Shown piece by piece: positions 35,561-46,437 of a stretch of 64,000 nucleotides of DNA; within the stretch, counting starts at the first letter, position 1, and each line of letters begins with the position of its first letter. Made by a program: the position numbers and the translations under genes. The stretch is from Siphonodentalium dalli (taxonomy: Eukaryota > Mollusca > Scaphopoda > Gadilida > Siphonodentaliidae): assembly GCA_032622095.1 (NCBI GenBank), contig CP136066.1:202826978-202890977 (forward strand), in the 5' to 3' direction. Below the pieces are notes generated by a model. The model was given only the letters and a program-made list of their open reading frames with translations, made no database searches and was not told the DNA's origin.

Positions 35561-35813
35561 ATGGGATATTGGCATGCCTCAACGGCTGGCGTGGCATGCC
35601 ACATACCCTTTATCACTGAGGAATTTTAACTAATAGTTTTGTATTACTACAGAGTAACATTGGTCTGTATCAGGTGCATAATTATGCATGGCATTTTAAG
35701 CAATACACACCCATACTGAGTCCATGACTCCATATATACATCTGCTGTATGTTATTTATTCGTCTGTTCTATTTAGTTCAAATAATGTATTGTATAAACC
35801 AACTCCATTACAG

Positions 35814-35861
35814 ATACACATCAGAGATGATCGTGATAGCACATCTTTACCACTCAGTTGA
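35814..35861 (+). CDS. Probable terminal exon: end of cytoplasmic tail
   Basis: Acceptor CTCCATTACAG ends at 35813. Joined in phase 0 to the membrane exon, it gives 15 hydrophilic codons (I-H-I-R-D-D-R-D-S-T-S-L-P-L-S) and TGA at 35859-35861. The resulting tail of about 38 residues matches the short tail expected for a Sas-like protein. ATTAAA at 35874-35879 is a possible but very close poly(A) signal. The call rests on phase and splice site only; the read-through stop at 34847 is the alternative. Confidence 0.45.
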   Translation: MHIRDDRDSTSLPLS

Positions 35862-36289
35862 TCGATATCAGATATTAAAAATTGAGGAGCGAATACCCGT
35901 GCCCCACGCCCGTGAGACAAAAACCACACTACATGACTGTTCAGCAAAAAGTGGGGTCCAAACTATACATGACTATTCGCCGACGGTTGGGGGCCGATGT
36001 GGGACATCTTTTTTGAAGAGCACATGCACGGCTGTCCTCGATGGTTGTTATGGATTATATGTGGTCGTTATCTGCTGCCGCCGTATTGTGATGTATGGAA
36101 TCAAGAAAATGTGATGTTTTCGGGAAAACCTGACTTTATCCGACCCAAACGGTCGAGTTTCAAAAACACGAAGAAGAAAGATAACTGGCAGAAAAAAAAC
36201 TATTGTGTGTACTATTTCGCAAATCGTGATGTTCAAGTATTATCACAAACTTATCACATGAGTGTTTTCAGAGTACACTGAGAGAAGGT

Positions 36290-37135
36290 TTGGGTTATGT
36301 GTGATTATCATCTGAATTGATGTTATCATCACACATATACAGGGCCAGGAACCTACGTCACCAATCAAGTCTCTAACCCAAAGAGCCTCACTCAGATAGA
36401 AGGATCTGTTCCTGAGTGTCGTCTGATCATGTCTGCTAGGGGCACCATACGGGTGGTATTCTGATGCTGTTTCATGAAGATAGATAACATGGTCAGGAAC
36501 CTACTTCACCAATCAAGTCTCTAACCCAAAGAGCCTCACTCAGATAGAAGGATCTGTTCCTGGGTGTCGTCTGATCATGTCTGCGAGGGGCACCATACGG
36601 GTGGTATTCTGATGCTGTTTCGTGAAGCTAGATAATAGGGCCAGCAACCTACTTCACCAATCAAGTCTCTAACCCAAAGTGCGCCTCACTCAGATAGAAG
36701 GATCTGTTCCTGCGTGTCGTCTGATCATGTCTGCGAGGGGCACCATACGGTGGTATTCTGATGCTGCTTCATGAAGCTAGATAACATGGGCAGGAACCTA
36801 CGTCACCAATCAAGTCTCTAACCCAAAGTGCGCCTCACTCAGATAGAAGGATCTGTTCCTGAGTGTCGTCTGCTCATGTATGTGAGGGGCACCATATGGG
36901 TGATATTCTGACTTTTTCATAAAGCTAGATAACAGGGACAGGAACATGTCACCAATCAAGTCTCTAACCCAAAGGGAGCCTCACTCAGATAGAAGGATCT
37001 GTTCATGTGTGTCATCTGCTCATGTCTGTGAGGGGCACCATATGGGTGGTATTCTGACACTGTTTCGTGAAGCTAGATAACATGGCCAGGAACCTACGGC
37101 TGTAATGGGCACAAATCAAGTCTCTAACCCAAAGC
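36290..37135. repeat. 148-bp tandem array (about 5-6 copies)
   Basis: Units begin near 36343, 36491, 36640, 36787, 36936 and 37081 with CAGGAACCTAC or a variant. They contain CAATCAAGTCTCTAACCCAA and GTCTGCGAGGGGCACCATA. The last copy is partial. No coding frame persists across units. Confidence 0.88.
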
Positions 37136-37242
37136 GGGTTTGATCTTAACTTTGTTTAAAACAGATACACACGATTGTATGGCGGAATAAACTAGTTCAT
37201 TTACATGAGCTAGTGAAATTCACAATGCACATTCAGTAATCC

Positions 37243-37632
37243 TTAACCCTTTACCCAACAGAAGGGCCCTGTGCCAATGCATTCTCTTATATATGCGAGT
37301 CGACCATAGGTCGCCTCGCATATATAAGAGAATGCATTGGCTTAACACATTAAAAATTATAAAATTGTTAAAGAATGTAAGAAAAAATGGTAAAAAGTGT
37401 TAAAAAAAGATATTTTTTAGGCCAATGCATTCTCTTATATATTCGAGGCGACCTATGGTCGACTCGCATATATAAGAGAATGCATTGGCACAGGGCATAA
37501 CTGTAACTATCACAATGTGCTCAAGGAGCCGGTTCCAATGGTATCCATATTTGTATGGTTCTATTGAGACAGACCGAAGATATTTTAGGCTGTTGAAGCT
37601 TTATTTGGCCGGTTTGTTGGGTAAAGGGTTAA
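37243..37632. mobile_element. piggyBac-like MITE, copy 4
   Basis: TTAA at 37243-37246 and 37629-37632, ends CCCTTTACCCAACA, two hairpin modules. Confidence 0.85.
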
Positions 37633-37769
37633 AAACTCATATGCTTATAACTGAAATTTATTAGGAAAATAGGTATCGAATGTTTCCCGATTTTCAACAT
37701 CAAATACTGTGACTTCAACCATTTAATAGAAGTTCGTAAAATGCACATAATCTCTTTGACTGGTAAGTA

Positions 37770-38200
37770 CAGTAACTCCTGCAGCAAATATCTAGCTCAC
37801 CCACTGCATGAATTCCAGGTGGCAGCTATCCGAACGTCCGAAGCGACGGTATAGAGATTATATTATAATATCTAACTCACCCACTGCATGAATTCCAGGT
37901 GGCAGCTATCCGAACGTCCGAAGCGACGGTTTATAGAATATATTAGTGATGTAGGTTCCTGAACGTCCGAAGCGACGGTATATATATTATATTATTGATG
38001 TAGGTTCCTGAACGTCCGAAGCGACGGTTTATAGATTGCATTAGTGACCTATATGTTCCTGGCCCTCATGTACAACCAGTGTGCACTACAGAGAACTATA
38101 TACTGAAGCGACGGTTTATAGATTATATTAGTGACCTATGTTCCTGGCCCTCATGTACAACTAGTGTGCACTATACAGAGAACTCTATACTCGAAGCAAT
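37770..38200. repeat. Irregular tandem duplications, GAACGTCCGAAGCGACGGT
   Basis: Five or six blocks share GTCCGAAGCGACGGT followed by an AT-rich TATAGATTATATTA-like run. Two upstream blocks also carry CACCCACTGCATGAATTCC, two downstream blocks CTGGCCCTCATGTACAAC. Confidence 0.8.
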
Positions 38201-38840
38201 TGTGAACTTATCTCGTGTATAACGTTGAACTCAACTGTGTCGAACAGAGATGTTAGCAATTGGACGCACAGGCCCCTGTGGGAACTTGCCAGATATAACA
38301 ATATATATATATACTATAGCAGTGACCATGTTCAGAATTCCGATTTTGGGAAAAACACACCATCTTCGCTCCAAATAACTCCATCAAGGTATATATGAAA
38401 CGAAAGAAAATGTCCTATAATATACACTGGTGCATATTTTGGATGTCAATACATTTTGTTTTTGAAGATATTAGGCGAACAGGGAAACTGACGACCCGTT
38501 TTACTCCCAAATTTCAGTAGATTTTCAAGCTTTCGGTGCGATATCTCGACTTTCCTTCGTTTGATACTATCAAATTATACATCAAAAGAAATAAAATTCC
38601 ATACATGGCCAATAAAATATATTGTGACTGAGATGAGCGATTTTGAGAATATATGAGGAATATGCTAGATGGTGTGTTTTCCCCAAAATCGAACTTGTGA
38701 ACCTTCTCACTGGTATACCTGGTACCCCCCCCCCTCAGGGGGCTGTGATTAGACGGTACATGCAGTAAGATTGACGTCACTCTATGGGGGCGTGTGCATC
38801 TATATTTGCATGGTCATCGAAAAGTACGAAGTGCACTGCC

Positions 38841-39247
38841 TTAAAGATACTCAATCCGATCAGAGGGTCCCCATACAATGAAGATACAAAAACAACAATA
38901 TTTTTTCAAAATACGCTTTACTTATCAGAATCGATTTATTGCAACAAAATAATGCTAACCACTGTAACTATGGTCTAAAATTTCCCAAAACTTGTTATTT
39001 ACCAACTATTTTGTTCAACATAATATGGCCGTATTATCACGAAAGTATCACGAAATTTGACCATATTACCACTTGATTTTAGAGTTATCCATCTTCATCG
39101 GCAATTTTGTCCGAGACCCTTCAAAATTCGATATCTGATCACTCTGAGCTTTGCTGGGTGGGTTCCTCGACTCGAATCAAATATTTTTTAACCCCGAAGC
39201 CAAAGAAATAGTAATTTAGGAGCGTATGATCGGATTGAGTACCATTA
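38841..39247. repeat. AAAGGT-ended inverted-repeat element, copy c
   Basis: Left end TTAAAGATACTCAATCCGAT, right end GATCGGATTGAGTACCATTA. The interior matches 21854-22300. Confidence 0.65.
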
Positions 39248-39757
39248 AATTACTCGTATTTAAATTCGCGTTATACTAATTTTCGCGCAAGGTCTCTGGG
39301 CAAATTTACAACTGAGCAGAAAATATAGTTAAAGATAATATATATAGTGAACAAACGGGTGTGAATAAAGGGGGTTGTCTATTAATAGATATATACATGT
39401 CATGTACACTATGAAGCGACATTTCTGAAGTTAGTCGCCTATAATTTTGGTGATGGCGTGATGCCCATAGCTATTGATATACCAAATATAATTGTTATCG
39501 GACCAATCGCAGTATAGTGTTACCTACACCTTCACAACTAAATCATTTACAGTTGTATTAATTATGCACGCTGTACAATTATATCATTATATGGTCTTTA
39601 AATCTACACCAGAAGATTAAAAACCGTAAATGAATGCGGAAACACATGCTTTTGTGAACACATCTTTGAATTCGCGCTTCAGGATGTGCGAATTTAAAGT
39701 GTGCGAATTTAAAACTGAACGAAAAATAATTCTGCGCGATTTTAAATACGAGTAAGG
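39247..39757. repeat. Inverted-repeat element with TTACTCGTATTTAAA ends
   Basis: Left TTACTCGTATTTAAATTCGC; right is the inverse, TTTTAAATACGAGTAA near 39740-39756. About 510 bp, non-coding. Confidence 0.6.
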
Positions 39758-39938
39758 TATATGCTAGACAGATAAACAATGATTTGGCAGCTATTCTGTG
39801 ATATTTGAAACCTTTGCACATATATGTATAAATATCATAAAGTATTTGTTAAATATGTATTATTGTAAAACCTAATGTTAGCCACTGTTCTTGCATTGTA
39901 AATAAACATGTTGTCATAAAATTTAAGCATCCTTTCTG

Positions 39939-40196
39939 TTAACACTTTCATGACTGGAGCTTCCTGTAGGGAGCCTAATAAAGGTGGCAGCTTGTATTGT
40001 TGAGTGCCGTCTGCTCACGTCTGTGAGGGGTTCCATAAGGGTAGTTTAACCCTTCCATGACTGGAGCTTCATGATATTTTGCTAATACCCTGTGCCAATG
40101 CAATCTCTTATAAATGCGAGTATCCCATAGAGCTGGCACATGATCTTTAATAATGCACCAGTGCATCTCCCGCCATGAAACTCGTGAAAGGGTTAA
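39939..40196. mobile_element. Possible piggyBac-like element, composite
   Basis: TTAA at 39939, 40046 and 40193. Ends TTAACACTTTCATGACTGGA and TTAACCCTTCCATGACTGGA against the inverse CTCGTGAAAGGGTTAA. A decayed hairpin module lies at about 40088-40140. Confidence 0.55.
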
Positions 40197-40311
40197 AGAT
40201 ACACGGGTTGATTTAACACCAAATTAGTCAAAATGATCTCTGGTGATTTTCGGCTTACCCCAGGCGAAAGAAAAAAAGAAGAAAAAAATGCAATCCTCGT
40301 CATTTGTATGT

Positions 40312-40432
40312 CACAGGCAAGCCTGCAAATAGTATGCCTGTCATTTGCAGAATGAGGTCGCCAGAGTGTAAATTTATTGACGCTATCCCGCATGGCGGGC
40401 TAGCTTCACCAAATTCACCCGTCCCACTAAAA
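40312..40432. repeat. One-sided copy of the GCAGAATGAGGTCC foldback
   Basis: GCCTGCAAATAGTATGCCTG, then GCAGAATGAGGTCGCCAGAG and GCGGGCTAGC match the left half of 32385-32842. Confidence 0.65.
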
Positions 40433-40690
40433 CTAAAACTAGAACTATATTTCAAAACGGTGTGATTCGGTTCTCCGTTTATTTTATCACACAAAAGTAT
40501 AAACGCACGTGTACGACATTGTCGCAACTCGTACGGCAAGTCAAACACAAGAGTTCTAATATGCTGCAAATTTGACGAGTGGCTTGCAAAAATCCTCAAC
40601 AAATCTACCGCTCTGATTTTCCATTTTGTCATTATGTTTTAGTGTGGGAATTGTTCTCAAAGCACATAGAAAATTTGACTTTGGAGCGAT
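40430..40690. repeat. Dispersed repeat, inverted partner at 63480-63735
   Basis: GTCCCACTAAAACT, GTGATTCGGTTCTCCG and CAAAGCACATAGAAA correspond in reverse order and orientation to the segment near the right end of the window. Confidence 0.65.
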
Positions 40691-40830
40691 AGGGTTTCGC
40701 CATTGTTACTGAAAAATTCCATGTTAAATATAGAAACACGGACTAGTGCCCAGCCGGTTACAGAGTCGGAAAGGAAGCATGACTGGTGCGCTCTGGTAGA
40801 GATTGGAAAGACGCATGGAATTCATACAAT

Positions 40831-40995
40831 ATATAAGGATTAACTGTCATGTGGACTGTTTTTATGTAGATGTAACCGTGAGGTAAGTGGACATAACTTG
40901 TGTAAAACCCGGAGGGTTTTACATACAAGTTATGACCACTTACCTCACGGTTACATCTCCATAAAAATAGTCCACATGACAGTTAATCCTTATAT
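40831..40995. repeat. Foldback, about 165 bp, near-perfect
   Basis: Arms ATATAAGGATTAACTGTCAT and the inverse; the centre is AAAACCCGGAGGGTTTT near 40915. Confidence 0.88.
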
Positions 40996-41804
40996 TTATA
41001 TACATTTAGCGAAAAAGCCACTTTTGTAAATGTATTTAAATCGAAAAGTGTATCGTGACAAGATCAGCCCAAAATACCCAATAGCACCCTTGGCAAAAGT
41101 TAATGGGAACAATTTCTCTTCATATTGAAACCCGATGATGTATTAAGTCAATCCTGCGCGAGTCCAAATGCGCCCAAAACATTACGCGTTCGTCTTTCCA
41201 AACCCAATGACGTATCGATGGTGTTATGAGCTTGGTGTTATGAGGCGTTGCGCATTCACCGAGAAATAACTGCAACTAGCCACGTGTCCACGTGAGCCTG
41301 TAACGCACTATGCCGCCCCCCACAACAGCCATTGGTACGGTGTTGAACAGAAAAGAGCGTTCCGTATTAGTTTATTCATTATATGGTAAAAATAAAGAGC
41401 GTTTCACATCTACGCGAAAAATTTAAACAGCTGGAAAATTAAATTATAGCTATGACAATCAGACATATAAGATAGGTTGACAAATACAAGAATTATTGAC
41501 ATACACCATATATATTTTTCAGAGCATATGAAGCCGGAATGTCAATATTGTGTGCATTTGTCAACGTATCTTATACCTACTTCCAAATTAGGCAGACAGA
41601 ATGGAAGCTCGAATGAGCCACGTCCGTTTAAATCATGGATCCTCTTCATCAGAGGCGATCATTTGGGGGAAGCATGTTGTCTGGTGTGATTTTTGGACGT
41701 TTATCGGTGAGTTTTACGATGGAAATAAAAGTTTTACTGGCGACGCAATGAGCCCGTAAAACGGATATTTTTCTTCAGAAAACCTACCGATAAACGTCAC
41801 CATA

Positions 41805-42268
41805 ATGTGACCCGCCATATCAAATCCAGTTGTAAGTCGGGATTTGTTTTACCTTGTGCCAATGCATTCTCTTATATATGCGAGTCGACCATAGGTCGCC
41901 TCGCATATATAAGAGAATGCATTGGCCTAACAATTTTTTTACAATTTTAATAATCTTTTCTTGTATTCTTTAACAATTTTATAATTTCACCCATACAGAG
42001 CCCCAGACAAACATGAGCAGACGATACTCTTCTATATGCTTCTATATATGTGTGGGGCTCCCTGCAGGGTAATGGGTGTTTTTTATTTTATGTCCTAAAA
42101 ATTGTAAGAAACATTTATTTAAAAAAAATGATAAAAAATTGTTAGGCCAATGCATTCTCTTATATATGCGAGGCGACCTATGGTCGACTCGCATATATAA
42201 GAGAATGCATTGGCACAGGGTAAAAAAAAATCCCGACTTACGACTGGATTTGATATGGCGGGTCACAT
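41805..42268. mobile_element. MITE with TGTGACCCGCC ends, copy 3
   Basis: Complete copy: ATGTGACCCGCCATATCAAA ends, two full hairpin modules, and a central AGAGCCCCAGACAAACATGA / TGTGGGGCTCCCTGCAGGG block. Confidence 0.85.
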
Positions 42269-43491
42269 ATCACTTCCTCCATGAGGATATAGTTCATATT
42301 TCGAATTGAAATAAACCGAGCAATTCAAAGGAATTCACGAATTCCATCGACTCGAAATCTATAGCAACCAATATTACATCGTATAGGTATAAATTATATT
42401 AATAAATGCAAGGTTTTAGGTCAAGTTGCGCCAAGGTATTACACTACAGACAGGCCATTGACATTACATTTCATCAGTGCCAGTGGTGAAGGCATCGAAC
42501 TTCATACCATATAGGAATCACTGAACTAAATGGTTTCCCATAGGCGACAGTGTTAACGTTTCGGCCAAATTCACTGAATTGAAGCCTGCAGGCCATACCA
42601 GTGATGTTTACACAGCTAGATTGACACCAGTTGATCACGAAAATGCAACAAAAATTAAAGGTCATGTGTTTACTTTTTAAAATAAATCCCCAAGTGTACG
42701 ACAGGGCTATCCCACAGCCAAATTTGATCTGGAAAAACCCAGATCTACAACATCTAGTTAAATACATTTCCCGCTCGCAAAAATCCGTTCCCCCATTCAC
42801 TCACCAGTTTAAATTATTTAGATATTATGTACAAATCAAATAAACGCGATGTCGTCCTTTAATAACGTGACGCATGTATCAGGTGAATGTCATTCTTCAG
42901 TTACCTTCACCTTTAGCATTCCACGGTGTACTCGCTCCCCGACTCTAGAACACATTTAGCTCCCTGATTCCTATAGCGAACAACTGTTCGCAGCCAAACT
43001 CCATGCAGCAGCCTCTCCGTTATCACTGCGATATATCACGGCTGGAAGGGTGGCACTATTTGCGGAAATCATTGCTAAGCCCAATGATATCAATCAATTT
43101 CAAGGCAGATCAGAAAGCCATACAAATATAATTCATACAAACATTATTTAATTTTTTTTTAAATGTTATGCATATGGACCTTAATTTTGACATACATGTA
43201 ATCCGAACAAGACATGTAATTGTCTTTGTCGTTAGTACTATACAGATTAATAATAATGTGAAAACAGTAAGTAAGGAATACGCTTCTGTGCGATGTGGTT
43301 AAATGAACTTGATATTTCCACACAAAAAAATCTTTAAAAATAACTCTCTTTATGACTAAAATGTTGAAATCTGAAAATCTTTGCACTGGGTTTATGTCTC
43401 AACCATTTATATTCACATAATAAACATGATAGGTTGGATTAAACAGATTATAGATGAGCTCATATATGGGCTTTCTTTGAGATAATGTCTT
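42269..43491. other. No gene recognised
   Basis: AT-rich non-coding sequence with no repeat or exon that I can support. Confidence 0.4.
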
Positions 43492-43706
43492 TTAACCCTT
43501 TCAGTGCCAAGTCCGATTTTTGTATCAACCCATATTTCCTTGATCATTTTTCAAATTTATTGATTATAATAATGTGATACATTGATGGAAAGAGCTCTAA
43601 GAGCTCTTTCCACCAATGTATCACATTATTAGAATCAATAAATTTGAATAATGATCAAGGAATTGTTGGTTGATACAAAAATCGGACTTGGCACTGAAAG
43701 GGTTAA
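43492..43706. mobile_element. Near-perfect foldback with TTAA edges, piggyBac-like
   Basis: TTAA at 43492-43495 and 43703-43706. Arms begin CCCTTTCAGTGCCAAGTCCG and are almost perfectly inverted over about 100 bp, centred on GAGCTCTAAGAGCTC. Same target site and CCCTTT start as the 400-bp MITEs but an unrelated interior. Confidence 0.8.
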
Positions 43707-46437
43707 CAGGCACACCACTTTAAGGTCAGTTTTAAAGTAGTCCGCATCAGAAATGGCGACAACCAGCTTTAATGGATTCAGAATATTCGAATTAGGTTAT
43801 ATAAAGTGCATTGTTTGTACTTTTCCCCAAAAATGCTTCCATGTGTGTTATTTGATTGATATATTACGGGTTTCTGTCTGGTCTAAATGGATATTTCGTG
43901 ATACAGGAATCACGATATGGATATATACATGTAGGAAACACCACACGGATAGGAGCTCAAGCCTCCATACGTGATATAACTTGTGCTCTGATTCCTTTTC
44001 GCCTTTTCATCCACATCATAAATTATTCTATCAGTAGTTGTTTCCGTTCAGTGATGGAAAATCAATTATATGTTTACATCGGGGGGGGGGTTCCCGGCAC
44101 GTATGCCGGTGTGGGTGGGTGGTCGATATGACAAAAAAACAACAAATTCCGCAACTCAATTTTTTTTTCCTGCAAGTCTTTTTGACTGTTTTTGCAATGA
44201 GTTTGGCTTAAATCACCTTAGAATGTCAATATTAACATAAATGAAAAATTTCATGATGATCAGACAAACAGTATAGCCTGTATCCCATGCTAATGGATTG
44301 ATTTTTGAAATCCAAGATGGTCGCTGGCAGCCATGTTTTTTTTTTGGCCGAATGACCCCAAAACTACTCGTTCCTATTTACATGTCAATGTTAACATCCA
44401 TGACAAATGGTATGCACAGAAATTCATATACAGCTGTTTACAGTGAATTTCTCCCGAAAATCTCTGTTTTAGTGTTAAAAGGGGGGTGGGTGTCCAAAAA
44501 TGGTCGGAAAAAAACTGCCGAAAACGGAAAAAAATTTGGACCCGGGGGTCGAAAGGAAAAAATCAGCATACGTGCCTGAAAAAAATTCCGACCCCCCCCC
44601 CCCCCCCATTTCCGCCCCTGTTTACATCAGGAAACACGAAACACAGAACAAACCGCACAACCGGACACATTTTGACACACTGAATCATTGATGGCGTATA
44701 GTAATACTTCGCAATGACGTACAACAAAGTCAACTGTGGTGTGCGATGCTCCATAGTATCTTATCTCTCCATAATTCTCTCCATATCTGTTGCTCATCAG
44801 TTTGAATTCGTGTTTCTGTGTTTGAACGGATAAGTTAGCCAAAACCACTATATAAATAAGTCTTATAGAAGTAATATAAACATCCAACCGACATTGATAG
44901 TGGGATTCTGGGCTTCATAAATACGGTAAATATTTTACTAATATTTATATATCGTATGAATAAATTTAGTTTATTCGGGAATTCCAACGTGGAAGAAACT
45001 GCATATGTATGTTGTCAAGCTGACACCATATGGACAAATGTACTGTGGTGAAGAGCGTTTATAATTCCTTTCCCATTAACGACACATGCATTGACCTATG
45101 TTTCGATAGGCAACATCACACCGGATATTAGTAAATTATTTTCTCACAACACACTAAAAAGTGTAAGCCGATGCCGACTCCAAGAAAATGGTTTAAGTGA
45201 TGTCGGATTTGTTTTATTCGTTTCTCAATGCTCATGCATGAAATTTGGAAAATATATATATGTTCGCATTAGAATAAGGAATAGTTTTTTCCTGAGAAAA
45301 AAAACACTAAAATGTGTAATCAGTGTGTATTTTGGTTAAGTAATCAGCTTAAGTTGGGATTAAATATGTACCGCTCGGGTCGGAATATTTAAACATCTAT
45401 ACGGTACCTCCAACTGCGGAAAATGTTCAAACTATCACCCTATGGTGGGAAAATATTCATTATAGATGCGTGAAGCGCTATGAACTGATTGGAGTATGAT
45501 GGTATCAACGGAAAGACACGTTTCTTATCAATACAATGTGCCTATTGCGAATTTTGAAAAAAAATCGCATGTAAAAGGCTTTATCGGCACAACTGTAATA
45601 TCAATCACCTGTTTATATTTGTCATGATTAAGATTTGAGATCATCCAATATTGATCACTATCGCGCGCTTGTAATCCCCACATCAGAGTCTCTCTTGGCC
45701 GATGTTTTCTGGTTATTGAATGCAAATATAACGTCTTGTAGTTCAACTTACAGCACAATCACTCGATTTTTGGTAAAGAACACCATGCAATTTCTAAATA
45801 AGGGTTAGAGCACAAGAATTGTTCTTTACCAGAATCAATCGAGTCGAAGACGAGATTTATTCTGGTAAAGAACTATTCGCGTGCTCTGGCCGACTTAGAG
45901 CACAATTGATCCCCGTGTTTTGACCGCGACACACAGTCCGTACGCTGGCCGCGATTGGACACAATAGCCGGTTAACCACGCCCAGCAACGTGATTAACGA
46001 GGTATGTAAATTTCCCAAAAGCGCCCAATCGAGCGTTACGCGCCTTGTGTACAGTGAATCACTCATACCGGCGGTGGTACTTTACTCAGCTGCGGACAGT
46101 ATCCAGTTACCCATTTGAGCGCTCCAGTTAAAATTACGCCCAAATGGGATCGCCGCGGCTTGGCCAATAATTCAGGGCTGTATATATGTAGCCTACAGGT
46201 AGGAAGCTAGAGATCGACTTGACGGTGTCCGGGATCATTATTTTGTTATTTTATTATATTATTTCAAATTATTTCTCAAAATAATATAATAAAACAAATA
46301 AAACAATCCGGGACCGATGTCGGTAATCTGTTGTTGATTGAGAAGAACCACTTTCTTTATACATTATTTAATGATAATTATGAATGCGATAGTGATGTAT
46401 AATACATGGATAATAATAATACACGAATTGTTTTATA
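43707..46437. other. No intact gene; short inverted repeats and homopolymers
   Basis: A G run (about 44081-44090) and a C run (about 44591-44607) are present. An inverted repeat at 45765-45880 pairs GGTAAAGAAC with GTTCTTTACC. A second at 46229-46312 pairs TCCGGGATC with an AT-rich loop and ATCCGGGA. Short frames near 44298-44691 look like chance reading of homopolymer-rich DNA. Confidence 0.45.

Larger units (their letters stand above)
1353..35861 (+). other. Partial gene span: VWC/FN3 single-pass membrane protein, Sas-like (12 exons seen)
   Basis: Twelve exons at 1353-1497, 13893-14015, 16187-16381, 17400-17603, 19744-19962, 23034-23447, 25288-25506, 26553-26753, 27523-27855, 30119-30421, 34662-34825 and 35814-35861 join in one open frame of 855 codons plus a stop. 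Every junction is GT/AG, and all but the first acceptor and the last junction are phase 1. Domain order is half FN3, half VWC, three VWC, FN3, two VWC, two FN3, membrane helix, short tail. In known families this mix with a short cytoplasmic tail is closest to insect Stranded at second, a cell-surface protein of epithelia and axons; I infer membership from architecture only. Several N-glycosylation sequons lie in the FN3 exons. The 5' end, signal peptide and earlier domains lie outside the window. Exon calls are by eye and no transcript was available. Confidence 0.7.

Noticed and set aside
35749-36281. Two overlapping frames of 94 and 121 codons as a gene
   Set aside because: No domain is recognisable; only the short phase-matched piece at 35814-35861 fits the upstream gene.
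44298-44691. Small genes with G- and P-rich ends
   Set aside because: The frames owe their length to homopolymer runs and have no domain, splice or conservation signal.
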